Counted from the stretch's first letter, positions 5,850 through 14,110 are shown. The stretch: 20,183 nt of DNA from DASVLX01 sp035552275 (GCA_035552275.1 DASZLR010000226.1:1-20183), one strand, 5' to 3'. Numbers and translations: made by a program. Notes: a model not told the origin generated them from the sequence alone.

Positions 5850-8000
5850 ATGCGGTTGCTGCCCGACGAATGGGTCCGCGCGATGCGGACGTATCGCCGC
5901 CGGGTGGCCGTCGTCGTGGTGTTGGGCTGCGGTCTGCTCGGCATGCTCGCCGGATTCACCATCGGCTCGGCCGGCGGCCCGAGCTACCGCAGCACCGCGA
6001 CCGTGGTGTTCACCGCCGTGCCGGCGGATGGCCGGGGCCAGTTGAGCACCGAGGCCCGCTACGTGGAGACGAAGGCGAACACCTGGGCGGCGCTGGCGGC
6101 CAGCGGCGAGGAACGTCAGCGGGTCGTCACCCGAACGGGTGGAATGTCCGGCGCGACGATCAGCGCCGTCGCGCTGGCCGGCACCGAGATGATCGACGTG
6201 ACCGTCACTGGGCCGACCGCGACTGCCCTGCCCCACCAGGCCACTACCGCCGGCCAGGTGCTGATCGGGTTGGTCACCGCCCTGGAAACGCCGCCGGGGA
6301 CGGCCACCAGCAAGGTGTCCGGCGCGCTGTCGGCCGGCGGCGGTCCGGCGGTGAGCGAGCGAGCCGGCTGGGAACGCTGGTCGGCGGTGCTGGGCGGAGT
6401 GCTCGGCCTGCTGGTCGGCTGGCTGGGTTGCACGCTGATCCGGCCCGGCCGGTGGACCCGGACGATCGACACCACCGCGCCCACCCCGCTGCCCGCCGGC
6501 GCGGCCGCGTCCTCGGCTGCCGTCGCCGAGCAGATCCGCACACTCGCCCGGCAGGCCCGCACGCCGCGTGGCCTGGTCGTGCTCGGCGCGCTGGTGTTCG
6601 CGGTGGCCGGCTACGGCGTGACCGGTTCGGCGCTGCCGCCGCTGATCGTGGTGCTGGCCGCCGGAATCGCCGGTGTGCGAGGCGATCCGCGCTGGTCGGC
6701 CGCCGCGCTGCTGCTGTTGGGGCTGACGGTGTTGCCGGACAAGGTCGAGTTGGTCCGGGTCGGCCCGATCACCCCGACGGTCAACGAGGTCGCGCTGGTC
6801 CTGGCGCTGCTCGCGGTGCTCCCCCGGCTCGGCTCCGTGCCGCGCCGAAGGTCGGCGGTCACCGGGCCGCTGCTGATCGTGCTGGCCGCGATCGCCGTCG
6901 GGATGGGCGTGGGTCTGCTGCGCCACGGCGAGTTCTCCGAGATCAGCGACACCGTCCGGGCGATGCTGATGATCCTCGGATTCTTCGCGATCCGCCGCGC
7001 GTTCACCGGCCACCTGCCGCAGCTGATCGCCATTCTGCTGCTCGGCGCGGCGGCCGCGAGCACGGTGGAGCTGCTGTCCGCCGTCGCCGGTTGGGACCGG
7101 CTGTTGGTCGACGTGCGGGATCAGGTGGTCACCGGCACGGACCTGTCGCAGGTTTCCCGGTTGGCCAGCCCGGTGCTGCCGCTGTGGGGGCCGCTGATCA
7201 TCCTGATGGTGTCCGGAACCGTGCCCCGCCGCCCGCGCTGGCTGTGGCTGCTGCTCATCGCGCCGGGCGTGCTGCACGTGGTGCTGAGCTTCAACCGGTC
7301 GACGTGGACGCCGCTGCTCGGCTGCGTGATCTTGGTCGCGGCGGTGTGCTACGGCGGTCGCGGGGTGCTGCGGCGGGCGCTGACGCTGGGGGTGTTGGGG
7401 GCGCTGCTGGTCGGGCTCGCCGGCAGCGGACTGTTCGGCGCGACCGGTGTCGCGGTCTCGCAGCGGGTGACCAGCGTGGTCACCGGCAGCGCGCTGGACG
7501 AGGACAGTCTCGCCGACCGGCTGCGCGAGGACACCGCCGCGATGCAGACCCTGCGCGACGATCCGCTGCTGGGCACCGGTATGGGCGTCGCCTACGGCGG
7601 CCAGCTGATCTCCTACGACAATTTCTACAACATCACGGTGGTCACGCCCAGACCCTGGATTCACAACCAGTATCTGCGGATCTGGCTGCTGATGGGCGTT
7701 TTCGGGGTGGTCGCGTTCGGACTGCTGATGGTGCGGGTGATCGCGCTGGTCACCCGATGTTGGTCGCTGCGGGTGCCCGGCGCGGGCCTGGTCACCGCCG
7801 CCGGGCTGGGTTTGGCGTGCGTCGCGGCGCAGGCGATCCTGCAGACCAATCTGGTGGACCGCTCCTCGGTGCTGACCGTCGCGGTGCTGCTGGCGGTGCT
7901 GGTGCTCGCGGCGGAATGGGACCCGGCCGACGGGACGCTCGTGGCCAGTGCCGACGCCGAGTGGGAATTGCCAGCTTCGGCCGGGATGATGGTCCCATGA
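5850..8000 (+). CDS. Fusion of Wzz-like chain-length domain and Wzy-like polysaccharide polymerase
   Basis: A 716-residue membrane protein with two parts. Residues 1 to about 215 are Wzz-like: helix 1 (about 19-40), an extracytoplasmic region of about 145 residues starting YRSTATVVFTAVPADG, then helix 2 (about 190-212). From about 243 there are roughly ten helices of an O-antigen polymerase/ligase. Markers include LSFNRSTWTPLLG (family motif with an aromatic and Arg), LADRLREDTAAMQTLRDDPLLGTGMG before the final large loop, and HNQYLRIWLLMGVFG. It would join repeat units outside the membrane while its own N-terminal domain controls length. Polymerase and co-polymerase are normally separate proteins, so the fusion is notable. 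The stop overlaps the next start (ATGA). A weak GGGTGA at 5838 is the only ribosome site seen. The polymerase could instead be a ligase of the same superfamily. Confidence 0.85.
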   Translation: MRLLPDEWVRAMRTYRRRVAVVVVLGCGLLGMLAGFTIGSAGGPSYRSTATVVFTAVPADGRGQLSTEARYVETKANTWAALAASGEERQRVVTRTGGMSGATISAVALAGTEMIDVTVTGPTATALPHQATTAGQVLIGLVTALETPPGTATSKVSGALSAGGGPAVSERAGWERWSAVLGGVLGLLVGWLGCTLIRPGRWTRTIDTTAPTPLPAGAAASSAAVAEQIRTLARQARTPRGLVVLGALVFAVAGYGVTGSALPPLIVVLAAGIAGVRGDPRWSAAALLLLGLTVLPDKVELVRVGPITPTVNEVALVLALLAVLPRLGSVPRRRSAVTGPLLIVLAAIAVGMGVGLLRHGEFSEISDTVRAMLMILGFFAIRRAFTGHLPQLIAILLLGAAAASTVELLSAVAGWDRLLVDVRDQVVTGTDLSQVSRLASPVLPLWGPLIILMVSGTVPRRPRWLWLLLIAPGVLHVVLSFNRSTWTPLLGCVILVAAVCYGGRGVLRRALTLGVLGALLVGLAGSGLFGATGVAVSQRVTSVVTGSALDEDSLADRLREDTAAMQTLRDDPLLGTGMGVAYGGQLISYDNFYNITVVTPRPWIHNQYLRIWLLMGVFGVVAFGLLMVRVIALVTRCWSLRVPGAGLVTAAGLGLACVAAQAILQTNLVDRSSVLTVAVLLAVLVLAAEWDPADGTLVASADAEWELPASAGMMVP

Positions 8001-8911
8001 AGTGGTTGTGGGCGGTGCGCTGGCGGCGATGGGTGATCGTCGTCGGCTTCGTCGTCGGCGCCGCCGGCGGCTGGTACGGCTACCACCACGAGATCACCGC
8101 GCCCTACACCTCGTCCTCGCAGGTGCTGATCAACGGCCGGTTCTCCGACAATCAGGTGGACAGCGCCTACACCGCCGACCAGTACGTGGACCAGCGGATG
8201 TCCACCTACGCCGAGATCGCCTCGTCCGAGCAGGTGGCCGGGCCGGCGGCGAAGGTGGTCGGCGTCGACGCGGGCACGCTGGGCGGCGACACCACCGCGA
8301 CCGTCCAGACCGACACCACGGTCATCACCCTCGCGGTGACCGGAACATCGCCGCAGGCCGCCTACGCGAACGCCACGGCGGTCACGAATTCGTTCGTCAC
8401 CGCGATCACCGCGCTGGAGACGACGCCGGGCAGCGAACCACGGGTGGCGCTGTCGGTGATCACCGATCCAGGTGTGCCGCCGGCGCGGGTGCTGCCGGTA
8501 CTGCCGGTGTGGATCATCGGCGGGGCGCTGTTGGTGCCGATACTGGCGTTGCTGATCGCGGAACTGGTGCGCTGGCTGTATCCGCGATGGACCACGCCCG
8601 GCGAGGACCGGCCGGCGAGGCGGACCGTGGTTCCGGCCCGCCCCGAGCCGATCAAGGCCGAACCACCGCCGGCATCCGGGCAGCCACCGAAACCAATGCC
8701 CCCACCGGCGCCGGCTCGGCCGGTCCGACCGCCCGCCGCACCACCGACCACTCAATCGGCCGAGAACGGAACCCGGAAGGTCGAGCGGGAGGACGAGACC
8801 GCCCGGCTGGGACCGGTGCCGGAACCGCCGCGCTGGCCAGCGCCAACCCAGTCAACCCAGCCCGCACCGCCCAACCCGTCGACTCGGGGCACCGCGCGGC
8901 CGTCCCGATGA
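7997..8911 (+). CDS. Second Wzz-like chain-length/transport protein with proline-rich tail
   Basis: A 304-residue protein from ATG 7997, which overlaps the previous stop as ATGA. Helix 1 is at about residues 12-30 (WVIVVGFVVGAAGGWYGY) and an extracytoplasmic domain of about 135 residues follows (YTSSSQVLINGRFSDNQ). Helix 2 is at about 170-193 (VLPVWIIGGALLVPILALLI). Beyond helix 2 there is a 105-residue tail rich in Pro, Arg and Ala (PPPASGQPPKPMPPPAPA and similar). This matches the Wzz/polysaccharide co-polymerase layout without the tyrosine-kinase domain seen in BY-kinases. The tail has no Walker motif and may bind a partner in the cytoplasm. A start further upstream is ruled out because the same frame there lies inside the polymerase gene. 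Its stop overlaps the glycosyltransferase start. Confidence 0.82.
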   Translation: MKWLWAVRWRRWVIVVGFVVGAAGGWYGYHHEITAPYTSSSQVLINGRFSDNQVDSAYTADQYVDQRMSTYAEIASSEQVAGPAAKVVGVDAGTLGGDTTATVQTDTTVITLAVTGTSPQAAYANATAVTNSFVTAITALETTPGSEPRVALSVITDPGVPPARVLPVLPVWIIGGALLVPILALLIAELVRWLYPRWTTPGEDRPARRTVVPARPEPIKAEPPPASGQPPKPMPPPAPARPVRPPAAPPTTQSAENGTRKVEREDETARLGPVPEPPRWPAPTQSTQPAPPNPSTRGTARPSR

Positions 8912-10005
8912 GTGGCCGGATCGGCTCCGTGCGGGTGCTGATGGTCGGCTCCGATCCGGCTGGACGCGGCGGTATGTGCAGCGTCGCGTCGGCGCTGCTG
9001 CGGGAATCGGCGCGGCCCGGTTTCCCGGCCGATATTCGTTACGTGCCAACGCATCGCAATGGCTCGGCGGCCGGTCGGCTGGCGGTGTGGTTGTCCGGTT
9101 CGGCGCGAGTGTTGGCGCTGTTGGCCGCCCGCCGGGCCGACGTGCTGCACGCGCATGTGTCCGAGCGTGGCAGTGTGCTGCGCAAGGGATTGCTGGTGCT
9201 GGCCGCTGCGGCGCTGCGGGTGCCGGTGGTACTGCACTGCCACGGCGCGGAGTTCTTGCCATTCTACAGTGGACTGCCGCGCCCGCTTCGGTCGATCGTC
9301 GGCTGGCTGTTCCGCCGCGCGGACCGGTTGGCGGTGTTGGGGCGGTCCTGGCGCGAGGATTACGTTCGGCTGGTCGGGGTCGACCCGAAGCGGGTGGTCG
9401 TGGTCGGCAATCCGGTGTCATTGCCAGGTTCCGCGCCAGAACCGGCAGCCGATTCGGCCGTCATGCGGGTGTTGTTCCTCGGCCGGTTCGGTGCCCGCAA
9501 GGGATCGACGGACGTGCTGACCGCGATCGGCGCGCTGCCGGCCGAAAGCCGGGCGCTGGTGCGGCTGCGGATGGCCGGTGACGGCGAGTTGGCGCGGACT
9601 CGCGTGCTGGCCGAAGGTCTGCGGGACGCCGGAATCGACGTCGAGGTGTCCGGCTGGCTTTCCGCTGACGAGCGGGACGTGGCGCTCGCCGAGTCGGATG
9701 TCTTTGTGCTGCCCAGTTTTGACGAGGGCCTGCCGCTGGCGTTGCTTGAGGCGATGGCCTGGGGGTTGGCGCCGGTGGTCAGCCCGGTGGGCTCGATCGG
9801 CGAGGTGGTGCGGGACGGGGAGAACGGGCTGCTGGTGCGGCCGGGCGACGTCGCCGGCCTGACGGCGGCGCTGCACACGCTGATCAGCGAACCGGATATC
9901 CGGGCCAGGCTGGGGAAAGCCGCGCGGGTCGCGGTTGAGCCGTTCGACGTGTCCCGCTACGCCGATCGGCTGGCCGCGATGTGGTGTCGGCTGGCCGGCC
10001 GGTGA
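8908..10005 (+). CDS. GT4 family glycosyltransferase
   Basis: A 365-residue cytoplasmic retaining glycosyltransferase of GT-B fold, transferring a sugar from a nucleotide donor to the growing lipid-linked repeat unit. ATG 8908 overlaps the previous stop (ATGA). The N-terminal domain begins VRVLMVGSDPAGRGGM with the glycine-rich loop of the family, and continues through LHAHVSERGSVLRKG and VLHCHGAEF near residues 78-115. The C-terminal domain starts near 186 (RVLFLGRFGARKGSTDVL) and holds the EX7E-type donor site, SFDEGLPLALLEAMAWG near 269-285. Donor and acceptor sugars cannot be read from the sequence. It is the last gene of the operon; one GT plus the initiating enzyme suggests that more GT genes, and a flippase, lie elsewhere. 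Confidence 0.9.
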   Translation: MSGRIGSVRVLMVGSDPAGRGGMCSVASALLRESARPGFPADIRYVPTHRNGSAAGRLAVWLSGSARVLALLAARRADVLHAHVSERGSVLRKGLLVLAAAALRVPVVLHCHGAEFLPFYSGLPRPLRSIVGWLFRRADRLAVLGRSWREDYVRLVGVDPKRVVVVGNPVSLPGSAPEPAADSAVMRVLFLGRFGARKGSTDVLTAIGALPAESRALVRLRMAGDGELARTRVLAEGLRDAGIDVEVSGWLSADERDVALAESDVFVLPSFDEGLPLALLEAMAWGLAPVVSPVGSIGEVVRDGENGLLVRPGDVAGLTAALHTLISEPDIRARLGKAARVAVEPFDVSRYADRLAAMWCRLAGR

Positions 10006-10022
10006 GCCGACCAGCCGACACC
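9983..10022. terminator. Hairpin between convergent genes, likely bidirectional terminator
   Basis: GGTGTCGGCTGG at 9983-9994 pairs perfectly with CCAGCCGACACC at 10011-10022 (12 bp). The 16-base loop spans the glycosyltransferase stop codon and itself contains a GGCCGGCC palindrome. It lies between the polysaccharide operon and the minus-strand EXORDIUM-like gene ending at 10034, so it could stop transcription from both sides. There is no T-run. Confidence 0.6.
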
Positions 10023-10033
10023 CGGCACGATCG

Positions 10034-11428
10034 CTACGACGACTGCGCCACGAATGTCTGGTCCGGACCAGCGTCCAAATACCCTCCGCTGCTGGAAATT
10101 CTCACCTGGTAATGATAGGTAGTTCCCGGCGTCAGACCGGTCGATTCGTAGGAGAAGATCGCCCGGCCGGTCGAATCGGCTGTCACGTTCAGCGCCGGCG
10201 AACTCGAGCCGTAGCCAGTTGTGGCACCGAAGGCGATGGTGACGGTCCCCGAGGTCGACGGGTCGAAGAACACCGCTCCGTACACGATGGTGTTGCCCAC
10301 GCCCGGTTGTGCGCTCGTGTACGCCGGGCCGACACCGTTGACGACAAACGTCTGGTCCGCCGTCACCGTGGCGCCATTGGCATCGGACACGTGCATTCGA
10401 TAGTGATACGAGGTTCCTGGCGTGGCGTTCGGGAACTGGTAGGAGAACAGATCATTGTTCCCCGCCGGAAATGGCGTGTACGTCGACGTGCCGTAGGACG
10501 CCGTTGTCCCGTATTCCAACCAGCCGAATCCGGCCACGCCGTTGAGATTGGCGTTGACCGCGACATATGCGTTGGTGGTGCCACTGCTCGTGCCGGCAAT
10601 GGTGGTCGCCGCGGTCGGCGGTCCGCCGGTGATCGTGGTGCCGAAGGTGCAGTCGCCGAGGATATTGCTGTACAGGGGCTGCATCCAGAAGTTCGTCCCG
10701 TTGAGGTTGACGTAGTTGGGCAGCAGGCTGGAGGTGCCGCAGTGGTCGCCGACCTCGTTGTAGCCACCGCCGCTCGGATCATTCCAGGAGTTCTGTATCG
10801 GGTCCGTCATGGCCTCGGCCAGTTCGTGACCCTCGGCCTGATTGTAGACATTCAGGCTGCCATCGCAGGAGGCGTAGAACAACCCTTGGAACGGCACATC
10901 GGAATAATGCGAGTCATACCCCGCGCTGTGAAAGGACGAGCGACAGGTGACGGTCGGCGGCAGCGCCACCACGATCTGGCTGTTGATCGACTGGGCCAGC
11001 ACGAAGTGATACGCGGCGTTCAACGCCTCCTGGCCGATCTGGGTTCCGGTAGGATTGGTCGGCGCCGTCGAGCTGTCGTTCCAGTAATTCTGATAGATAT
11101 TCGCCTGAGTGCCCGCGCCATACTGGGCCAGGGTGTCCAGCCAGGGCGTGTTGCCGACGTGCTGCACCAGGCTGATCAGGTCGTCGTGCGCGCTGAACGG
11201 ATCGGATGTCCAGTCCCAGAAGACCACGTAGATCTTGGGCGCCGTCTGCGCCAGGCCGCCGCCGCTGCCGGGCAGCTCCGGCCCGCCCGGGATCGCCGCG
11301 TTCGCGACGCCGGCGACGCTCACCGCGCCAAGCATGACCGCGACCGCGACGAAAAGTCGCAAAAGCCATTGCCGAGAAATATGTCTTGATCTGTCGGATA
11401 CGCGCGCAGATAATCTAAATCTAGACAC
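10034..11428 (-). CDS. Secreted EXORDIUM-like protein with HExxE motif and two Fn3-like repeats
   Basis: A 464-residue exported protein. The GTG at 11428 is chosen because AAAGGTGG lies 6 bases upstream; the TTG at 11509 has no such site. A long signal peptide (basic residues 2-19, hydrophobic 21-41, cleavage near ANA-A at 42-45) precedes a Pro/Gly linker. The domain at about 62-263 carries KIYVVFWDW, six cysteines probably in disulfides, and GHELAEAMTDP at 200-210 followed by EVGDHC at 225-230. The combination HELAE...DP...EvGD.C is like plant EXORDIUM/phosphate-induced proteins and resembles a metal site. Two similar repeats follow at about 267-363 and 368-460, each ending in PGT(S/T)YHY and DQTFV, as in Fn3-like surface domains. 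Its role is unproven; binding or cleaving cell-surface material is an inference. The upstream gap (11429-11625) holds two inverted repeats. Confidence 0.75.
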   Translation of the reverse strand: MSRFRLSARVSDRSRHISRQWLLRLFVAVAVMLGAVSVAGVANAAIPGGPELPGSGGGLAQTAPKIYVVFWDWTSDPFSAHDDLISLVQHVGNTPWLDTLAQYGAGTQANIYQNYWNDSSTAPTNPTGTQIGQEALNAAYHFVLAQSINSQIVVALPPTVTCRSSFHSAGYDSHYSDVPFQGLFYASCDGSLNVYNQAEGHELAEAMTDPIQNSWNDPSGGGYNEVGDHCGTSSLLPNYVNLNGTNFWMQPLYSNILGDCTFGTTITGGPPTAATTIAGTSSGTTNAYVAVNANLNGVAGFGWLEYGTTASYGTSTYTPFPAGNNDLFSYQFPNATPGTSYHYRMHVSDANGATVTADQTFVVNGVGPAYTSAQPGVGNTIVYGAVFFDPSTSGTVTIAFGATTGYGSSSPALNVTADSTGRAIFSYESTGLTPGTTYHYQVRISSSGGYLDAGPDQTFVAQSS

Positions 11429-11521
11429 GTGTGACCACCTTTGAGATATGATAGTCGACTTCCCCGTGGGGCTCCCACCCCATTTCGGACCGTCTTCGAC
11501 GGCCGACAAACAGCCTGCCGT

Positions 11522-11556
11522 GTTCGACAGCTCGAACGCAATCTACTTGTGAGTAG
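11522..11556 (-). promoter_or_regulatory. Two inverted repeats upstream of the EXORDIUM-like gene
   Basis: GTTCGA and TCGAAC (11522-11537) with a 4-base spacer, and CTACT and AGTAG (11543-11556) with a 4-base spacer, lie about 95 to 130 bases before the GTG start. Both are perfect. They could be operator half-sites for a dimeric regulator. No matching sites were noticed elsewhere. The rest of 11429-11625 shows no gene. Confidence 0.35.
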
Positions 11557-11612
11557 CTTCACATCCGGACGAAAACCGTAACAAAATCAGCCTGTTTGCG
11601 ATTCGATACTCG

Positions 11613-11630
11613 CGTAATCAACCGATTACG
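11613..11630 (-). terminator. Hairpin at the end of the GH26 gene
   Basis: CGTAATC at 11613-11619 and GATTACG at 11624-11630 form a 7-bp perfect stem with a 4-base loop that overlaps the stop codon at 11626-11628. A short AT-rich tract lies downstream on the minus strand (GATTTTGTTACGG). It is probably a terminator separating the two minus-strand genes. Confidence 0.5.
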
Positions 11631-12825
11631 AGCGGTGCCAGTCGATATTTTCCCGGGTGATGACCAATGGGTCATTCATCAGTTCCGTGGCGTGCTGGTC
11701 GTCCACCAGTTCGATGATCGTGTTTCCCCAGCCGTGCCAGCAGTCGAAGTAGGTGATCGCCGGATAGTTCTGCCGGACGCGATCGAGGATCGTCCGGGTG
11801 TCCCACCTGCCGTTGGTCTGCGTGTTCGGTCCGCACTCGCCGTAGCCCAGCGGTTTTCCGGCGGCCAGAATGTCCTGGTAGTCGGTGTGGTCGGCCTGGC
11901 CGGGCCGGTCCCCCAGCCACAGCAATTCGTCGTCGTAGCAGGTCGGCGCGATGACGTCGACGTAGTCGCCGCCGGGGTAGTACTGCATCATCGGGCCGTC
12001 CCAGGACGCACACGGCGAATGCGCCCACAACACGTTGTGCAGGCCGCGGGCGCCGGTGATGAAGTGAAACAGATCCTGGTACAGCTCGACCAGATGTGTC
12101 TGGTGCGTGGTCATGTCCTGGCCCCACCAGAACCACGAGCCGTTGTTCTCGAAGAACGGCCGGAGGATCACGACCACGCCGGCCGACGCGAGCTGTTCCA
12201 GCGCATTGGCGAGCCGGTTGCGCTGGCCGAACCACTGGTCGCGGGCGGCGCTGGCCGGCGCGTCGGACAGCAGTTGCCGCAGGTCGGGCTTGGCGATCTT
12301 CTCGTTCGGCACCCACGCCGAGTTCACCCCGCCGGCCGGGTTCCACGGGTCGGTGGCGTGGAACTCCATCGTGACCAGCCCGCCGGCCCGCCAGTGTTCG
12401 ATGAGCACCGGCGGAATGCCGGCGTTCCACAGATCATTGAAGCCGACCCCGATCAGCGCCGGGTGCTGCCCGGTCAGGGTCGCCAGACGCTGCACGTACT
12501 GCTGGTAGCCATCGGTCGCGTCGGCGGGGATCTGCTGGCCGGTCACCAGCTTGTGCGTCGTCCGCGCGCGTAGTCCACGCAGCCAGTTCAGCAGGGTGCG
12601 GGCGTCCGCGGTGGCGTGCGGGTCGGCGGGCGCGGCCGGTGGCAGCGGGCCGCCCGGGTTCGGCGACGGCACACTGGACAGCAGGCTGGGCGTGGCGCCC
12701 GCGAAGGGAGCCGGTGTCGCGATGGCGTGGCCGAACCGCCCGACAGCGACCAGCGCGCCCGCCCCGACGGCAGCCAGACCGAGCCCGCCGGCGAGTTGCC
12801 CGAACGCGCGTCGGTTCACCGGCAC
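11626..12825 (-). CDS. Exported GH26-like glycosidase (beta-mannanase family)
   Basis: A 399-residue protein. GTG 12825 is chosen because GAGG lies 10 bases upstream; GTG 12819 and ATG 12852 are alternatives. The N-terminus NRRAFGQLAGGLGLAAVGAG is a Tat-type signal (twin Arg, then a hydrophobic stretch), followed by a Pro/Ser linker to about residue 72. The catalytic (beta/alpha)8 domain begins near TTHKLVTGQQ (about 89). The acid/base glutamate is E226 in RPFFENNGSWFWWG, matching the GH26 pattern HEMNGxWFWWG. The likely nucleophile is E330 in YGECGP. Phenylalanine replaces the usual histidine before E226, so substrate or pH behaviour may differ from classical mannanases. GH26 enzymes cut beta-1,4-mannan and sometimes beta-1,3 or mixed glucans. 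Lying next to a polysaccharide operon, it may trim or release that polymer, or digest external mannan. Confidence 0.82.
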   Translation of the reverse strand: MPVNRRAFGQLAGGLGLAAVGAGALVAVGRFGHAIATPAPFAGATPSLLSSVPSPNPGGPLPPAAPADPHATADARTLLNWLRGLRARTTHKLVTGQQIPADATDGYQQYVQRLATLTGQHPALIGVGFNDLWNAGIPPVLIEHWRAGGLVTMEFHATDPWNPAGGVNSAWVPNEKIAKPDLRQLLSDAPASAARDQWFGQRNRLANALEQLASAGVVVILRPFFENNGSWFWWGQDMTTHQTHLVELYQDLFHFITGARGLHNVLWAHSPCASWDGPMMQYYPGGDYVDVIAPTCYDDELLWLGDRPGQADHTDYQDILAAGKPLGYGECGPNTQTNGRWDTRTILDRVRQNYPAITYFDCWHGWGNTIIELVDDQHATELMNDPLVITRENIDWHRS

Positions 12826-12949
12826 AGTATGGCCGCCTCGGCAGGTTGGCACCCGAAATACACGAGACCGCGTTCGTTTCGTTGCGCTGCCGCCTCGCCG
12901 AGACCGTCACATCAGGCCCGCGTCCACGCGCGCACGGTACGGTTACCCC
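12826..12949. promoter_or_regulatory. Divergent intergenic region
   Basis: These 124 bases separate the minus-strand GH26 gene from the plus-strand ATPase gene, so both promoters should lie here. No clear -35/-10 pair, operator or hairpin was found. The region is GC-rich, unlike the ATPase gene that follows. Confidence 0.4.
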
Positions 12950-14110
12950 GTGAGCAGCACCGATCCAGGTCAGGGACGGCCTGCCGACATCCGGTTCGTC
13001 TCCCTGCGCATGACGAACTTCCTGTCGTATCGGTCAGCCACGCTCGACTTCGGCGACTTCACCGCGCTCGTGGGGCCGAACGGTAGCGGCAAGTCGAACG
13101 CCATCTCCGCCCTAAGGCTACTTCATGACATACCCACCCATGGCCTGCCAACGGCGATCAGCCGGCGAGGCGGTTTTGAACAGCTTCGATTTCGAGATTC
13201 GGAACGTAGTTACGATCCGTCGATCCGTCTAGAGTTCAAACTTGACTCGAGGCCGACCTCGTTCTACGAACTAACGCTGCGCTCAATTATTGGCAATCGA
13301 TACGAAGTCGCACGGGAAAGCGCACGAATTTTTCATGGCGGCTCGGAGCTTGGATTTACTTCAACCGAAGGCATTGTCTCGTGGCACGAGATTTCCGAAA
13401 CGTCTCGACGTGATGGTAACGGCCGCGTGCCGCCCGGACAGAGCGTTGTCGCACAGGCCGGAATGCGCTCCTCTTACCTTGTAAGCGAGATCTTTCAGGC
13501 AGCACAGACACTCGAAATAAACCCGTCTCAAGTCGGTGAGCTACAAGAGCCTTCTTCCATTCGAGAGTTTGAGCCTGACGGATCCAATGTGGCGACCGCA
13601 CTCGAGAATCTGACACCTGACGCCCGAGCTGAACTAGCACAGCTTCTGGCCACGATCGTTCCGGGAATAATCGATGTTGACACCGAGCATGTAGCCGACA
13701 GGGTTGCCATCATGTTCGCCCAGGACACCGGCAATAGCCGCCAGTGGTTCTATTCAAAGCAGATGTCAGACGGGACGCTCAGGACATTCTGTATTCTAAC
13801 AGCAATGCTACAAGATCCACGGCCGGTTCTCCTGGTCATCGAAGAACCGGAGATCGCTATCCACCTCGGCGCGCTTCAGACCCTCGTAGAGATACTGCGC
13901 AGCCGCTCAGGAACCGCACAGACCGTCATCACGACACACAGCGCCGACGTTATTGATTACCTGGACATCGACGACCTCAGAGTGGTGTGGGCGGAAAATG
14001 GCCAATCCAAGATAGCGCCGATCGCGGACCACACGCGTGAGCCAATCCGCAAGGGGTTGATAACGCCGGGGGCTTTGCTTAGGGCGGATGCATTGGATCC
14101 AGCTACATGA
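12950..14110 (+). CDS. OLD/AAA_21-type ATPase of a two-gene ATPase/TOPRIM module
   Basis: A 386-residue cytoplasmic ATPase from GTG 12950 (MSSTDPGQGRPADIRFVSLR). It has the ABC/SMC-like head layout: strand MTNFLSYRSATLDF, Walker A VGPNGSGKSN at 41-50, a variable insert (about 60-265), signature-like SDGTLR at 273-278, Walker B LLVIEEPEIAIHLG at 294-307, and H-loop TTHSADVID at 328-336. This is the OLD/RecF/AAA_21 class of small ATPases that control a nuclease partner. The gene after it encodes that partner, with a 4-base ATGA overlap, which argues for a complex made in fixed ratio. Much of 13080-13820 uses AT-richer codons than the neighbours, pointing to horizontal transfer. Unlike one-gene OLD proteins, it lacks its own TOPRIM domain and ends soon after the H-loop. 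An anti-phage or plasmid-defence role is an inference from architecture. Confidence 0.87.
   Translation: MSSTDPGQGRPADIRFVSLRMTNFLSYRSATLDFGDFTALVGPNGSGKSNAISALRLLHDIPTHGLPTAISRRGGFEQLRFRDSERSYDPSIRLEFKLDSRPTSFYELTLRSIIGNRYEVARESARIFHGGSELGFTSTEGIVSWHEISETSRRDGNGRVPPGQSVVAQAGMRSSYLVSEIFQAAQTLEINPSQVGELQEPSSIREFEPDGSNVATALENLTPDARAELAQLLATIVPGIIDVDTEHVADRVAIMFAQDTGNSRQWFYSKQMSDGTLRTFCILTAMLQDPRPVLLVIEEPEIAIHLGALQTLVEILRSRSGTAQTVITTHSADVIDYLDIDDLRVVWAENGQSKIAPIADHTREPIRKGLITPGALLRADALDPAT

Noticed and set aside
5751..7664. 637-codon minus-strand frame
   Set aside because: It is composed of Gln, His, Arg and Pro typical of antisense readings of GC-rich genes and has no domain. The plus strand holds a clear polymerase.
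5810..8911. A single open frame of over 1000 codons on the plus strand
   Set aside because: Only its last 304 codons (from 7997) read as a real protein. The earlier part is low-complexity Arg/Gly/Ala sequence lying over the polymerase gene in another frame.
9935..11389. 484-codon plus-strand frame
   Set aside because: It is antisense to the EXORDIUM-like gene, which has a signal peptide, motifs and repeats; this frame has only low-complexity Arg/Val/Gly sequence.
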